Counted from the first letter of the stretch, positions 16,196 through 23,068 are shown. The stretch: DNA of 23,073 nt from SIG653 sp045577455 (GCA_045577455.1 JAZNIJ010000078.1:1-23073); one strand, 5' to 3'. Translations and numbers: made by a program. Notes: generated from the letters alone by a model not told the origin.

Positions 16196-17548
16196 ATGAC
16201 AAAAAAAGAATTTAAAAGATATATGCAACAAGGGCATGGTCGATGCGCCATCATTCTTCAAAAGTCGGATAATATTGAAAAATACAAAGACGTTGTTTTA
16301 TGGGGATGCACTCATAGATTGTCATTTGATACACAATGCGAAGGCACAAGAGCGTCTTATGTTTATGAATTGACAACCTGTTTCAATGACGAGGAATATT
16401 TTTTAAATCCCATCATTGAGGAGCTTGAAAAAAATACTTTCAGAGATTGTTGGAAATTTCATCATTTAGTTGAGCTTTTACAACGCTTTGCGGAAAACGG
16501 AAATAAAAGCGCCCTATCTGCTTTGAAAGCAAAATATGCTTATCTGCATTCTCGCCTAATAAATAAACACTCGTTTAAAAGATACGATTTTGAACGCGAT
16601 TATTTTGAAGCTGTTTGTTTTTCGCTGAAAGCATTGGGCGGAATTGATGACATACTTAAAATCGCTTGTGATATGGGGGAATTGTTTGAAAAAAATCCCC
16701 ATTATTTTGGAAGTAGCTTTGATTGGTTCTTTTCTCAAATGAGCAACGGTATCGGCAAAAGGAAGCTGAACTCAATATTAAAGCGAGACGCAAAAAAATC
16801 AAAGTATATAAAAGTATTTTATGAAGAATATACGAAAGCATTAAATGCACTCGAAAGCTTTATAAGACCGATAAAAGAGCCACTTAGTGCCTTTGATTTG
16901 AAAAAAGAAATAGACGAAGCCGGAACATTGTTGCAGAGCGAAAAAGTTAGATTTAAACGTTTGGCAGAAGATTCTGAAAAGGAAAAGTTAGCAAAAATAA
17001 TTATTGGCGAACCAAACGAGGATAAAAAAATTGAAATGCTTTCGGTTTTTGCTTTTTCGAAACCGCCGTTTTCGTATATTCCCCATAATATTATTATAGA
17101 ATATGCAAATTCAAAAAACGAAGCGTTGAAAAACATGGCTCTTGACATTTTAACAAATTGCCAAAGTATAGAAGCAAGGGACTATGCACTTGAGCTTTTC
17201 GGAAAAGGAGAGCATACAGTTGACGCAATTAAAATTCTGCTTGTAAATTATAAAGATACCGATAAAGAATTTTTGCTTTCTCATCTGAAAAATATAAAGG
17301 TTGATTATTCTAACGAAACGTTTTGGCACAATATCGGCTCGAAAATCTTAGAAGCGGATGATGTGGGTGTAAATTTGCCAAAAGAATTTTTCCTTTATAT
17401 TTACAACACAACTCTTTGTTCTTGCTGTCGTGAATATGCAATAAGAGCTTTGGCAAAACGCAGAGGTTTAACAAGGGATATTATAGAGGAATGTCGCTTT
17501 GACAGTAATGATGATATATCGGCATATGTTAATCGTATTTCAAAGTAA
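16196..17548 (+). CDS. Helical-repeat (HEAT-like) protein
   Basis: 450 aa; TAAAGGA precedes the ATG, which is 1 nt after the paralog B stop. The protein is rich in amphipathic helices, with HEAT/ARM-like stretches such as SKNEALKNMALDILTNCQSI and CREYAIRALAKRRGL. There is no catalytic motif, signal peptide or membrane helix. By eye it aligns along its length with residues 292-769 of the AraC-type regulator at 11103: EFKRYMQQGHGRCAIILQK with EFCNYYKKGLGKAIVELKK, a central KK-IEMLSVFAFSKPPF with KK-ADLLLYFSELLELP, and C-terminal RDIIEECRFDSNDD with EELKEEFLHDYDMS. Such proteins usually serve as scaffolds or protein-binding modules. It closes the plus-strand accessory run. Confidence 0.82.
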   Translation: MTKKEFKRYMQQGHGRCAIILQKSDNIEKYKDVVLWGCTHRLSFDTQCEGTRASYVYELTTCFNDEEYFLNPIIEELEKNTFRDCWKFHHLVELLQRFAENGNKSALSALKAKYAYLHSRLINKHSFKRYDFERDYFEAVCFSLKALGGIDDILKIACDMGELFEKNPHYFGSSFDWFFSQMSNGIGKRKLNSILKRDAKKSKYIKVFYEEYTKALNALESFIRPIKEPLSAFDLKKEIDEAGTLLQSEKVRFKRLAEDSEKEKLAKIIIGEPNEDKKIEMLSVFAFSKPPFSYIPHNIIIEYANSKNEALKNMALDILTNCQSIEARDYALELFGKGEHTVDAIKILLVNYKDTDKEFLLSHLKNIKVDYSNETFWHNIGSKILEADDVGVNLPKEFFLYIYNTTLCSCCREYAIRALAKRRGLTRDIIEECRFDSNDDISAYVNRISK

Positions 17549-17583
17549 GAATCAAAGGGTTAATAAAATTATGTAACCGATTT

Positions 17584-17721
17584 TGACCGTATTCTTCTTT
17601 AAAATGTTTATGCTTTTGATGAAGATGCTTCGTTTTACTTTGCCTTTACCCACAGTTTCTTAAGGTGGGAAGGAAATATGCTGAAAGACAGAATAGTATA
17701 TTCGTCTATTGATATTACATA
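17584..17721 (+). pseudogene. Truncated copy of the paralog B 3' end
   Basis: From TGACCGTATTCTTC (17584) this region matches paralog B starting near 16041. The last 87 nt (17631-17717) are identical to 16088-16174, while the 47 nt before carry about 7 differences. The frame reads DRILL-stop-NVYAFDEDASFYFAFTHSF..., with TAA (17599-17601) replacing part of the LPED motif. It has no start. It is a dead fragment left by duplication around the helical-repeat gene. Confidence 0.88.
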
Positions 17722-17732
17722 AAAAAACAAAA

Positions 17733-17775
17733 AGTCCTGACTTTCGGTTTTGCCGTTTGTCAGGACTAAAATTTT
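17733..17775. terminator. Bidirectional terminator between convergent units
   Basis: Perfect 9-bp stem AGTCCTGAC (17733-17741) / GTCAGGACT (17759-17767) with a 17-nt loop. It is followed by AAAATTTTTGT on the plus strand and by TTTTTGTTTTTTTATG on the minus strand. The minus-strand T-run is the better one, so it mainly ends the J-domain operon. Confidence 0.8.
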
Positions 17776-17779
17776 TGTA

Positions 17780-18496
17780 TCAGCAGAAAAGACAGAAATA
17801 CGGGTTTCTGCAAAGGCAATACAGAAAAGCACAGCGACAGCATAGCTTTCCAAGCCCCAAAACTCTTGTGTTGTAACCCTGTGAGTTGTTGGTATATGTG
17901 TGTCCGTATTGCTTGAAGTTTTGTAAAAGTATCTTATATGTTTGGTTGTCTGGGTCTTCTCGGTATGCTTTTTCAATAAAGTCAATTGCCTGAACCATAT
18001 TGCCAAGTCCATAATGACAAAGTGAATTAAGGTAAAACCACCTTGCGTTTCTTTTGTCATCGGATACAGTTTGAAGGATTCTCAAAGCATCGTTGTATCT
18101 TCCGCTGTTAATAAGGTCAACAGCAGATGAAACTTCGGGTGAATCAGACGGTTCATGCTTTGGATTTGCGTTAAAGGTTTGCCTGCCGCCAAATATATCT
18201 TCAAAATCAATGTCACCGTAATATGTGTACCATCCCCCGGGGCCTTGTTGCCACTGTCCTTGACCTTGTCCGTAACCTTGATAACGCCTTTGCTGTTCCT
18301 GTCTTGAGCGGTGTTTTTCGGGATTCATAAGCATATCGTAAGCTTCGTTTATCTCGTTCATCTTTTTTGCCGCTTCAGGGTCGTTGGGATGAAGGTCGGG
18401 GTGGTATTCTTTTGCTTTTTTTCTGTATGCTTTTTTTATTTCATCCTGAGATGCTCCGGGAGGAACTCCAAGCACCTTGTGAGGATCAGTTACCAT
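17780..18496 (-). CDS. J-domain (DnaJ-like) protein with TPR-like region
   Basis: 238 aa from the ATG at 18496 (MVTDPHKVLG), AAAGGA upstream; a TTG at 18520 lacks a site. The J domain (about 4-62) has the HPD tripeptide (32-34) that stimulates Hsp70 ATPase. Then follow a Gly/Gln-rich linker (73-90), a helical TPR-like region (124-195: VDLINSGRYNDALRILQTV, HYGLGNMVQAIDFIEKAY), and a Cys-rich end (CCRCAFLYCLCRNPYFCLFC). It lacks the zinc-finger and C-terminal substrate domains of housekeeping DnaJ, so it is a specialised co-chaperone. Similar J proteins with Cys-rich tails are common in Clostridia. It lies 74 nt downstream of the DUF5685 gene and shares its CIRCE-controlled promoter. Confidence 0.9.
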   Translation of the reverse strand: MVTDPHKVLGVPPGASQDEIKKAYRKKAKEYHPDLHPNDPEAAKKMNEINEAYDMLMNPEKHRSRQEQQRRYQGYGQGQGQWQQGPGGWYTYYGDIDFEDIFGGRQTFNANPKHEPSDSPEVSSAVDLINSGRYNDALRILQTVSDDKRNARWFYLNSLCHYGLGNMVQAIDFIEKAYREDPDNQTYKILLQNFKQYGHTYTNNSQGYNTRVLGLGKLCCRCAFLYCLCRNPYFCLFC

Positions 18497-18570
18497 TTGG
18501 TTTTTCCTTTCTTTGGGCAATTGTACCCTTTATGTTGTGGAATATGTTTTAAGGCATTTTAAAGCTGAAA

Positions 18571-19410
18571 CTATTCGCTTTCCTTGTTATCTTTGGGATT
18601 TTTTTGTTTTTCAATCCCTTGATTATATTTTATCCATATCCCAGTGTAAATTATGCTTTTTAGTATGCCGATATCTTTTTCAAGGGGAAGTGCTTCAAAG
18701 CTGGCAGATGCTTCACCGAGAAGTATGGTCAGAAATGGTCGCATTTCTTCGGGCTGTTTGTTAAGAATCAATAGGGGATTGTAACAACCGTTTTTTATGT
18801 CATCTTGCAGGTCAATGGATGCATCTGCAAGGTAGATATATCGACCAAGACCATATCCTATGCGGTATAAATCGTAATTCCAATAATCATCCGAGGTAAT
18901 GAAAATCTCTGCAAGAAGCCGTCCGAAAGCGTTTGCACCACCATCTGGGTTGGAGGTGTCTTTGTTTTCAAAATGATTTATCTGTTCAAGCTCCTTTTCC
19001 ATTGCCAAACATTGCCGTGGATATCGGGCTTTAATTTCGTTGTAAAATGGTTTCAGCTTGTTGGCAAGGCGTAGCTTTGATTTCTTTTTGTCGTCTTGCC
19101 AATCGTCAATTGCTTTGAAATAGGCGAGGGCAACGGTCATATCTGCCGCATAATCAGTGTATGCGGTCGTTGTGCGGAGCTTCTTTTTTGCAGGATGCAC
19201 AGGGCAACGCTTCAGCTCATTTTTTTCTTCAGCATCGTATAGGGAAGAAAGAAGAATAATAACAAAAGTCAGATCATATGAAAGAAGCATCCTTGCATAA
19301 ACTCCAAACTTTTCTCTCAACTTGTCGCAAAGTCCGCAGTAAATACTTTCGTATCTCTGCCGTTCTTCGTCAGTCAGTGCGTCGGCATTTGCAATTATGT
19401 GTCCAAACAT
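18571..19410 (-). CDS. DUF5685 family protein
   Basis: 279 aa from the ATG at 19410 (MFGHIIANAD), with AGGAG 5 nt upstream. The family is uncharacterised but typically sits beside J-domain proteins in Clostridia, as here. It is all-helical in appearance and has a conserved YCGLC (C25, C28) and RCPVH (C69, H72), which could hold a metal. Two acidic motifs stand out: I-D102-D103-WQ-D106-D107 and D196-ASI-D200-LQ-D203-D204-IKNG. Paired Asp motifs of this spacing recall class I isoprenoid synthases such as squalene/phytoene synthase. This is a pattern resemblance, not an assignment. It is the first gene of the operon, with a ~175-nt leader and a CIRCE site at the promoter. Confidence 0.85.
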   Translation of the reverse strand: MFGHIIANADALTDEERQRYESIYCGLCDKLREKFGVYARMLLSYDLTFVIILLSSLYDAEEKNELKRCPVHPAKKKLRTTTAYTDYAADMTVALAYFKAIDDWQDDKKKSKLRLANKLKPFYNEIKARYPRQCLAMEKELEQINHFENKDTSNPDGGANAFGRLLAEIFITSDDYWNYDLYRIGYGLGRYIYLADASIDLQDDIKNGCYNPLLILNKQPEEMRPFLTILLGEASASFEALPLEKDIGILKSIIYTGIWIKYNQGIEKQKNPKDNKESE

Positions 19411-19454
19411 TTTTTCTCCTATGTGCGTAAAAACGCTTTTGTAAATAATCGTGT

Positions 19455-19514
19455 GAAGTATCTTTATTTGTTGCATTTAGATGTTTGAAGTATCTTTGTT
19501 GCATTTAGATGTTT
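19455..19514. repeat. Tandem repeat in the DUF5685 operon leader
   Basis: GAAGTATCTTT...GTTGCATTTAGATGTTT occurs twice, at 19455-19486 (32 nt) and 19487-19514 (28 nt). They differ by a 4-nt insertion. A loose third echo (GATGTATCTT) lies near 19552. It falls in the untranslated leader of the operon; no function is evident. Confidence 0.7.
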
Positions 19515-19593
19515 ATACTTCACCATCGTTTGCAGTGGATGATCAATGGTTTGATGTATCTTGTGTAAAGGTTGATTTATATTGATTACCTGC

Positions 19594-19636
19594 ATTATAC
19601 CATATAGTTTTAGCACTGTCAAGAGCAGAGTGCTAA
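19594..19636 (-). promoter_or_regulatory. Consensus promoter overlapped by a CIRCE (HrcA) operator
   Basis: On the minus strand: TTGACA (19622-19617), a 17-nt spacer, and TATAAT (19599-19594), a perfect sigma-A promoter. Over its -35 lies TTAGCACTG (19610-19618), 9 nt, GAGTGCTAA (19628-19636). This matches the CIRCE consensus TTAGCACTC-N9-GAGTGCTAA at 17 of 18 positions. CIRCE is the binding site of the heat-shock repressor HrcA, so the DUF5685 and J-domain genes should be induced on heat or protein-folding stress. Confidence 0.92.
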
Positions 19637-19886
19637 TTTGTCAAAAATGTATGGAAATCATCAAATACATCAAAGGTAAATAAATGTATCAAAATAAATG
19701 CAATGTTTTAATCTTTCGCTTTTATTGTAAACCCTTTATATCAACTCATTGATAACTTTTTCATCAATTTATCGCTGTTTTTTTATACCTCAGATTAGCT
19801 GTTTGTAAGTGCGGTGTAAATCAAGAAAACATTTTTGTTTTGCGAAATATTCATCGAAAGATTTACGAAAGATGGCAATTTTATTA
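19637..19886. other. Intergenic stretch between divergent promoters
   Basis: AT-rich DNA between the CIRCE-controlled leftward promoter and the rightward tRNA promoter. The open frame on the minus strand here has no ribosome site and runs through the tRNA promoter, so I do not call a gene. Confidence 0.6.
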
Positions 19887-19915
19887 TTGACAACCACCGC
19901 AAAATGTGTTATAAT
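19887..19915 (+). promoter_or_regulatory. Consensus promoter of the tRNA-Ser transcript
   Basis: TTGACA (19887-19892), 17-nt spacer, TATAAT (19910-19915), both hexamers perfect. The start near 19922 is about 235 nt upstream of the mature tRNA, a long leader for a single tRNA gene. The tRNA-like remnant at 19985-20034 lies in this leader. Confidence 0.85.
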
Positions 19916-19984
19916 CCCGTATGTTAAGAAAAAACAACAGTAAAAACTTGTGAAGCACCGCAGTATTTTTGTGTTATTGCAACA

Positions 19985-20034
19985 GGACATAACGGGGCTG
20001 ACTCGAAAGGTAGACGAGCTTATCTCTCTGCACC
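19985..20034 (+). pseudogene. tRNA-Ser remnant in the leader of the intact tRNA gene
   Basis: 21 nt at 19988-20008 are identical to 20176-20196 of the intact tRNA, covering the D-loop end, the anticodon stem 5' side and the anticodon loop. After this, ACGAG...ATCTCTCTGCACC loosely follows the variable arm to acceptor end, with deletions. It cannot fold as a tRNA. It is either a decayed duplicate or the scar of an element that used this tRNA as attachment site. Confidence 0.65.
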
Positions 20035-20130
20035 TTGCAAAAGCTCTTGTTTTCTCGCAATATCTCGCAAATGCTTCATTTTTCTTGAATTTTGGATGAA
20101 TGCATTTCATTATCGGCCTTGCAAAAGCCG
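20033..20130. repeat. Short repeats between the remnant and the tRNA
   Basis: CCTTGCAAAAGC occurs at 20033-20044 and again at 20117-20128. In the second copy CGGC and GCCG (20114-20130) close a small hairpin. TCTCGCAA is also repeated within 20051-20070. This suggests local duplications between the tRNA remnant and the intact gene. Confidence 0.5.
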
Positions 20131-20156
20131 TGCAAAATTCAAACTTAACTTAATAC

Positions 20157-20245
20157 GGAGAGATATCGAAGTGGTCATAACGGGGCTGACTCGAAATCAG
20201 TTTGCGCTCACGCGCACGAGGGTTCGAATCCCTCTCTCTCCGCCA
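20157..20245 (+). tRNA. tRNA-Ser (anticodon CGA)
   Basis: Acceptor GGAGAGA (20157-20163) pairs with TCTCTCC (20235-20241), discriminator G, encoded CCA (20243-20245). Anticodon stem GCTGA/TCAGT holds loop CTCGAAA with anticodon CGA (20192-20194), which reads UCG. A long variable arm TGCGC-TCAC-GCGCA marks a class II tRNA, as expected for Ser. The T-arm is GAGGG-TTCGAAT-CCCTC. All arms are intact. Confidence 0.96.
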
Positions 20246-20246
20246 A

Positions 20247-20275
20247 AAGGCTGAGGCTCAGTTCTCAGCCTTTTT
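20247..20275 (+). terminator. Terminator after tRNA-Ser
   Basis: Stem AAGGCTGAG (20247-20255) / CTCAGCCTT (20264-20272), 8-nt loop, followed by TTTC. It begins 2 nt after the CCA end. Confidence 0.8.
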
Positions 20276-20310
20276 CAATAATTATACTAAAAAGAATTGG
20301 AGAGTATAAT

Positions 20311-20850
20311 ATGAACAGTGATCAAATCATCGTATTACTTCAAGCTATTACTATTGTCGTTTCTATTGTGTCACTCGTAGTAAGTATAGTCAATTCCACG
20401 AAAGAAAACCAAAAACAACGAATGGTGGAGATAACAATAAAGCATAGATTATCTGATATGGATAATTTAAAAAAAGCCTATTCAAATTTATTGACTTACT
20501 TGTCTCCAACAATCATAAAAAACTCCAGCAAAACCGAATATGTATACAATTTATGGCATTCGTATAATGAAACTGCTATTTATTTGAAAATCAATTATCA
20601 GCAGGACAAAGAAGTGTTAAATCTGATGAAAACAACATGCGAATTGGCCACCGTTTATGCGGAAACTGGAAACAATGAACTGGAAGACGTAATAATTAAA
20701 TCTTCCAAGTTACTTTATGACCATTTTTCACTATACACATACGCAAACTGGGTATGCATCAAAGAGCAAGCATATGGAACAGAATTAAAGAGTGTAGACT
20801 ATAAAAAAATATATGACAAGTACTACAACGATTTTATAGAGGAGATTTGA
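20311..20850 (+). CDS. Unknown single-pass membrane protein
   Basis: 179 aa; TTGGAGAG precedes the ATG. One hydrophobic helix near residues 6-27 is followed by a basic stretch (NSTKENQKQR), predicting a short outside N-terminus and a cytoplasmic body. The remaining ~140 residues look all-helical and carry no motif I recognise. The stop codon overlaps the earliest possible start of the next gene (TTGA), and the next gene's ribosome site lies inside this one. The pair is therefore translationally coupled, and this protein probably works with the ThiC-like protein at the membrane. Its promoter is unclear; read-through from the tRNA is possible. Confidence 0.8.
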   Translation: MNSDQIIVLLQAITIVVSIVSLVVSIVNSTKENQKQRMVEITIKHRLSDMDNLKKAYSNLLTYLSPTIIKNSSKTEYVYNLWHSYNETAIYLKINYQQDKEVLNLMKTTCELATVYAETGNNELEDVIIKSSKLLYDHFSLYTYANWVCIKEQAYGTELKSVDYKKIYDKYYNDFIEEI

Positions 20851-20852
20851 AC

Positions 20853-22037
20853 TTGCTTGACACTGCAAAATCAATTGAAGAACATTGTGGTATATATACT
20901 GCTGATTATATCGCCAATCAAATTGCTCAAACCAATATCGTACCTCTAAAATCAAAAAAAAGAGTTTTGATTGGTAGAAAGTGTTTGTTAAAAGTAAATA
21001 TGAGTGTCGGTCTTTCAGAAGTTTCAGATGAAATAACCGAACTAAAAAAAATCGAGCACGCTTGCTCTCTACGGTATCGACCCGATTCAATAATGGATTT
21101 GTCAATAGTAAACAATAAAACTCCATTATGGAAAAGATTGACGGAGGATTTCGATGGTGCTATTGGTGTAATTCCATATTATCCAATCTTTGATAGCAGT
21201 AAAGGAATCAGTGTAACTTCACTTATAGAAAAAATAATTGAAATGGCAGAAGGCGGGGTATCTTTTATGACGCTTCATCCTACTGCTAATATTTCCACTT
21301 ATAAAAAAGCCTTAAAATCAAAACGTCTTATTCCCACTACATCCCGTGGTGGTTATATGATAATGAAAGATCAAGTTATTAATTCACGCCAAGATAACAT
21401 ACTTGTAGAAAATTTTTCCGAAATTATGAAAATTTTAAAAAAACATAATGTAAGCCTAAGTATAGGTTCTGTCTTTAGACCAGCTACTATTTGGGATGCA
21501 TTAGATGATTTTCATAAAGCGGAAATCGAGGCACAAAAAAAGTTTATTAATATTGCGAAACAGCAAGGTGTTCCTGTTATGATGGAGGGTGTTGGACACA
21601 TTTCAATTGATCAAATTCTCGACTATGCCGAATTAATTCGCCCCCTCAATGTTCCTTTAATGCCATTAGGCCCTCTACCTTCAGACGAGACAATTGGCTT
21701 TGATCATATTGCAAATTCAATCGGAGCAATAACAATGGCAAGAACAGGTGTTGTTGGAATGATTAACTCTGTAACAAGAGAAGAGCATACAGGAAAAGTG
21801 CCTTCTTTTGAGTCAATTGTAGAAGGTCTGCAAGTTGCACAAACTGTTGCTCATTGCTATAATATAAGTAGATTCAACCAATACAAAGAAATTATGGAAA
21901 AAACCGGCTTCATACGCTCCGTAAATCAAACGTGTGTATGTACAGGTGGTTTAATTAATGCCTCTGTCGAGTTGTCCGAAAAAAACATGTGCAGTAGGTG
22001 CAAGCATGCATGCCCTCTAAAAAAGAATATTTATTAA
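20853..22037 (+). CDS. Divergent ThiC-like radical SAM protein
   Basis: 394 aa from the TTG at 20853 (MLDTAKSIEE), 8 nt after GGAG; a TTG at 20847 is too close to that site. ThiC converts aminoimidazole ribotide to the thiamine pyrimidine. Retained features are MDLS, H142 (in LHPT; ThiC has HAG), S164-R-G-G, R209-P, E245-GVG-H249, LGPL, FD-H285 and a C-terminal cluster motif C380-x2-C383-x3-C387. Differences are notable: GDGLRPG reads G205-SVF-RPA, losing the Asp that helps hold the substrate ribose in ThiC. HAG has become HPT. The protein lacks much of the usual N-terminal part. No thi or bza genes and no TPP riboswitch are nearby, so it probably acts on another substrate, with the membrane protein upstream as partner. 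Confidence 0.85.
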   Translation: MLDTAKSIEEHCGIYTADYIANQIAQTNIVPLKSKKRVLIGRKCLLKVNMSVGLSEVSDEITELKKIEHACSLRYRPDSIMDLSIVNNKTPLWKRLTEDFDGAIGVIPYYPIFDSSKGISVTSLIEKIIEMAEGGVSFMTLHPTANISTYKKALKSKRLIPTTSRGGYMIMKDQVINSRQDNILVENFSEIMKILKKHNVSLSIGSVFRPATIWDALDDFHKAEIEAQKKFINIAKQQGVPVMMEGVGHISIDQILDYAELIRPLNVPLMPLGPLPSDETIGFDHIANSIGAITMARTGVVGMINSVTREEHTGKVPSFESIVEGLQVAQTVAHCYNISRFNQYKEIMEKTGFIRSVNQTCVCTGGLINASVELSEKNMCSRCKHACPLKKNIY

Positions 22038-22090
22038 AATTATGTGTTTTTGTTTTGAATTAAAAAAATCAATCAAACAAAAATGTATAT

Positions 22091-22128
22091 AGACCGCTCC
22101 GATTACTCGAAGCGGTCTTGATTTTTAT
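22091..22128. terminator. Terminator between ThiC-like gene and integrase
   Basis: Stem AGACCGCT (22091-22098) / AGCGGTCT (22111-22118) with a 12-nt loop, followed by TGATTTTTATT. The opposite strand also carries T-rich sequence after the stem, so it may serve the convergent integrase gene too. Confidence 0.75.
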
Positions 22129-22132
22129 TCGG

Positions 22133-23068
22133 TTACCCCAACGCTTTACTCATTGCCGCGCCGGTATCCGCTTTCGTGACGGCATCGAGGTGGCTGTAGA
22201 TATTTGCCGTGGTGCTCATATAGCTATGTCCGAGCCATTCCTGGATCTGCTTCATAGGCACGCCTTGTGCGAGGAGCACCGAGGCGCAGGAGTGGCGCAG
22301 GTCGTGGAAGCGGATCTTCTTCAGATTATGCTTCTTCAGCAGCTGTCCGAAATGTCCGGTGACGAAGTCGGGATCGTACAGCTTGCCGAGTGCATCCACG
22401 CAGACGTAGTCGGTGTATTCCTTTGAGTACGCCGAGCGCATCACCTTTTTCATTTGCACCTGCTTCTCGCGGTGCTTCAGCAGTTCACCTCTGACGAAGG
22501 GCTCCAGCGTCAGCGTGCGGTAGGAGGATTTTGTTTTTAGTCTGTCCTTGGCGACGATGCCCTCCTCGGTGGAGTGGACGGTGTGGCGGACGGTCAGCGT
22601 GTTCTCGGTGAAGTCGATCGCCGACCACTTCAGCCCGATCACCTCACTTCGCCTGAGACCATAGTAAGCGGCAAGGAGGATAGGGATATAGATCTCGTCA
22701 TCCTTGACCAGCTCGAGCAGCTGCTTCACCTCCTCAGCGTTGTAGTAGGCCGCGATGAACTGCTCCTTCCTCGGTCGATTGGCTTGGTCGACGGGATTGC
22801 TTGGTATGATCCTGCGCTTCACCGCATCCTTGAACGCTTTATGGAGCACACCGTGGTAGCGTTGACCGGTGGAGCCCTTCAGCCCTGCGTTGCGAAGGTA
22901 GGTGTAGAATTCGTTGATCTCATTACCCGACAGATCCTTGACGGTGAGGTCAAGGGACGTGAAGAACTCGCGGATGCGCCCGTCGATATACCGCTTGTAT
23001 TGGTGGTAGGTCTCCCGCTCGATATCGTGCTGATGTCCCTCCAGCCATTCGTCAAGGTAGTCAAGCAT
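22133..23068 (-). CDS. Tyrosine recombinase/integrase (probably 5' partial)
   Basis: The visible part has 311 codons, from an ATG at 23068 that has no ribosome site in view. The true start and an N-terminal arm-binding domain probably lie beyond the right edge. The core-binding domain (about 1-100) is followed by the catalytic domain with R139 (GLRRSEV), K180 (LKTKSSYR), H255-x2-R258 (HDLRHS), H281 (WLGH) and the nucleophile Y291 (NIYSHL). It would integrate and excise a mobile element. Base composition differs sharply from the rest: 40 of 60 bases at 22261-22320 are G/C, against 22 of 60 at 21601-21660. That points to recent transfer. It is convergent with the ThiC-like gene. Confidence 0.93.
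   Translation of the reverse strand: MLDYLDEWLEGHQHDIERETYHQYKRYIDGRIREFFTSLDLTVKDLSGNEINEFYTYLRNAGLKGSTGQRYHGVLHKAFKDAVKRRIIPSNPVDQANRPRKEQFIAAYYNAEEVKQLLELVKDDEIYIPILLAAYYGLRRSEVIGLKWSAIDFTENTLTVRHTVHSTEEGIVAKDRLKTKSSYRTLTLEPFVRGELLKHREKQVQMKKVMRSAYSKEYTDYVCVDALGKLYDPDFVTGHFGQLLKKHNLKKIRFHDLRHSCASVLLAQGVPMKQIQEWLGHSYMSTTANIYSHLDAVTKADTGAAMSKALG

Noticed and set aside
19790..20110. Minus-strand open frame of 106 codons
   Set aside because: No ribosome site, odd composition, and it crosses the tRNA promoter and remnant.
20273..20852. TPP riboswitch before the ThiC-like gene
   Set aside because: No room or conserved riboswitch core is visible; the gene is coupled to the upstream coding sequence.
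22038..22132. Attachment site copy of the tRNA-Ser 3' end near the integrase
   Set aside because: I found no match to the tRNA 3' end or to the 21-nt anticodon-arm repeat in this gap.
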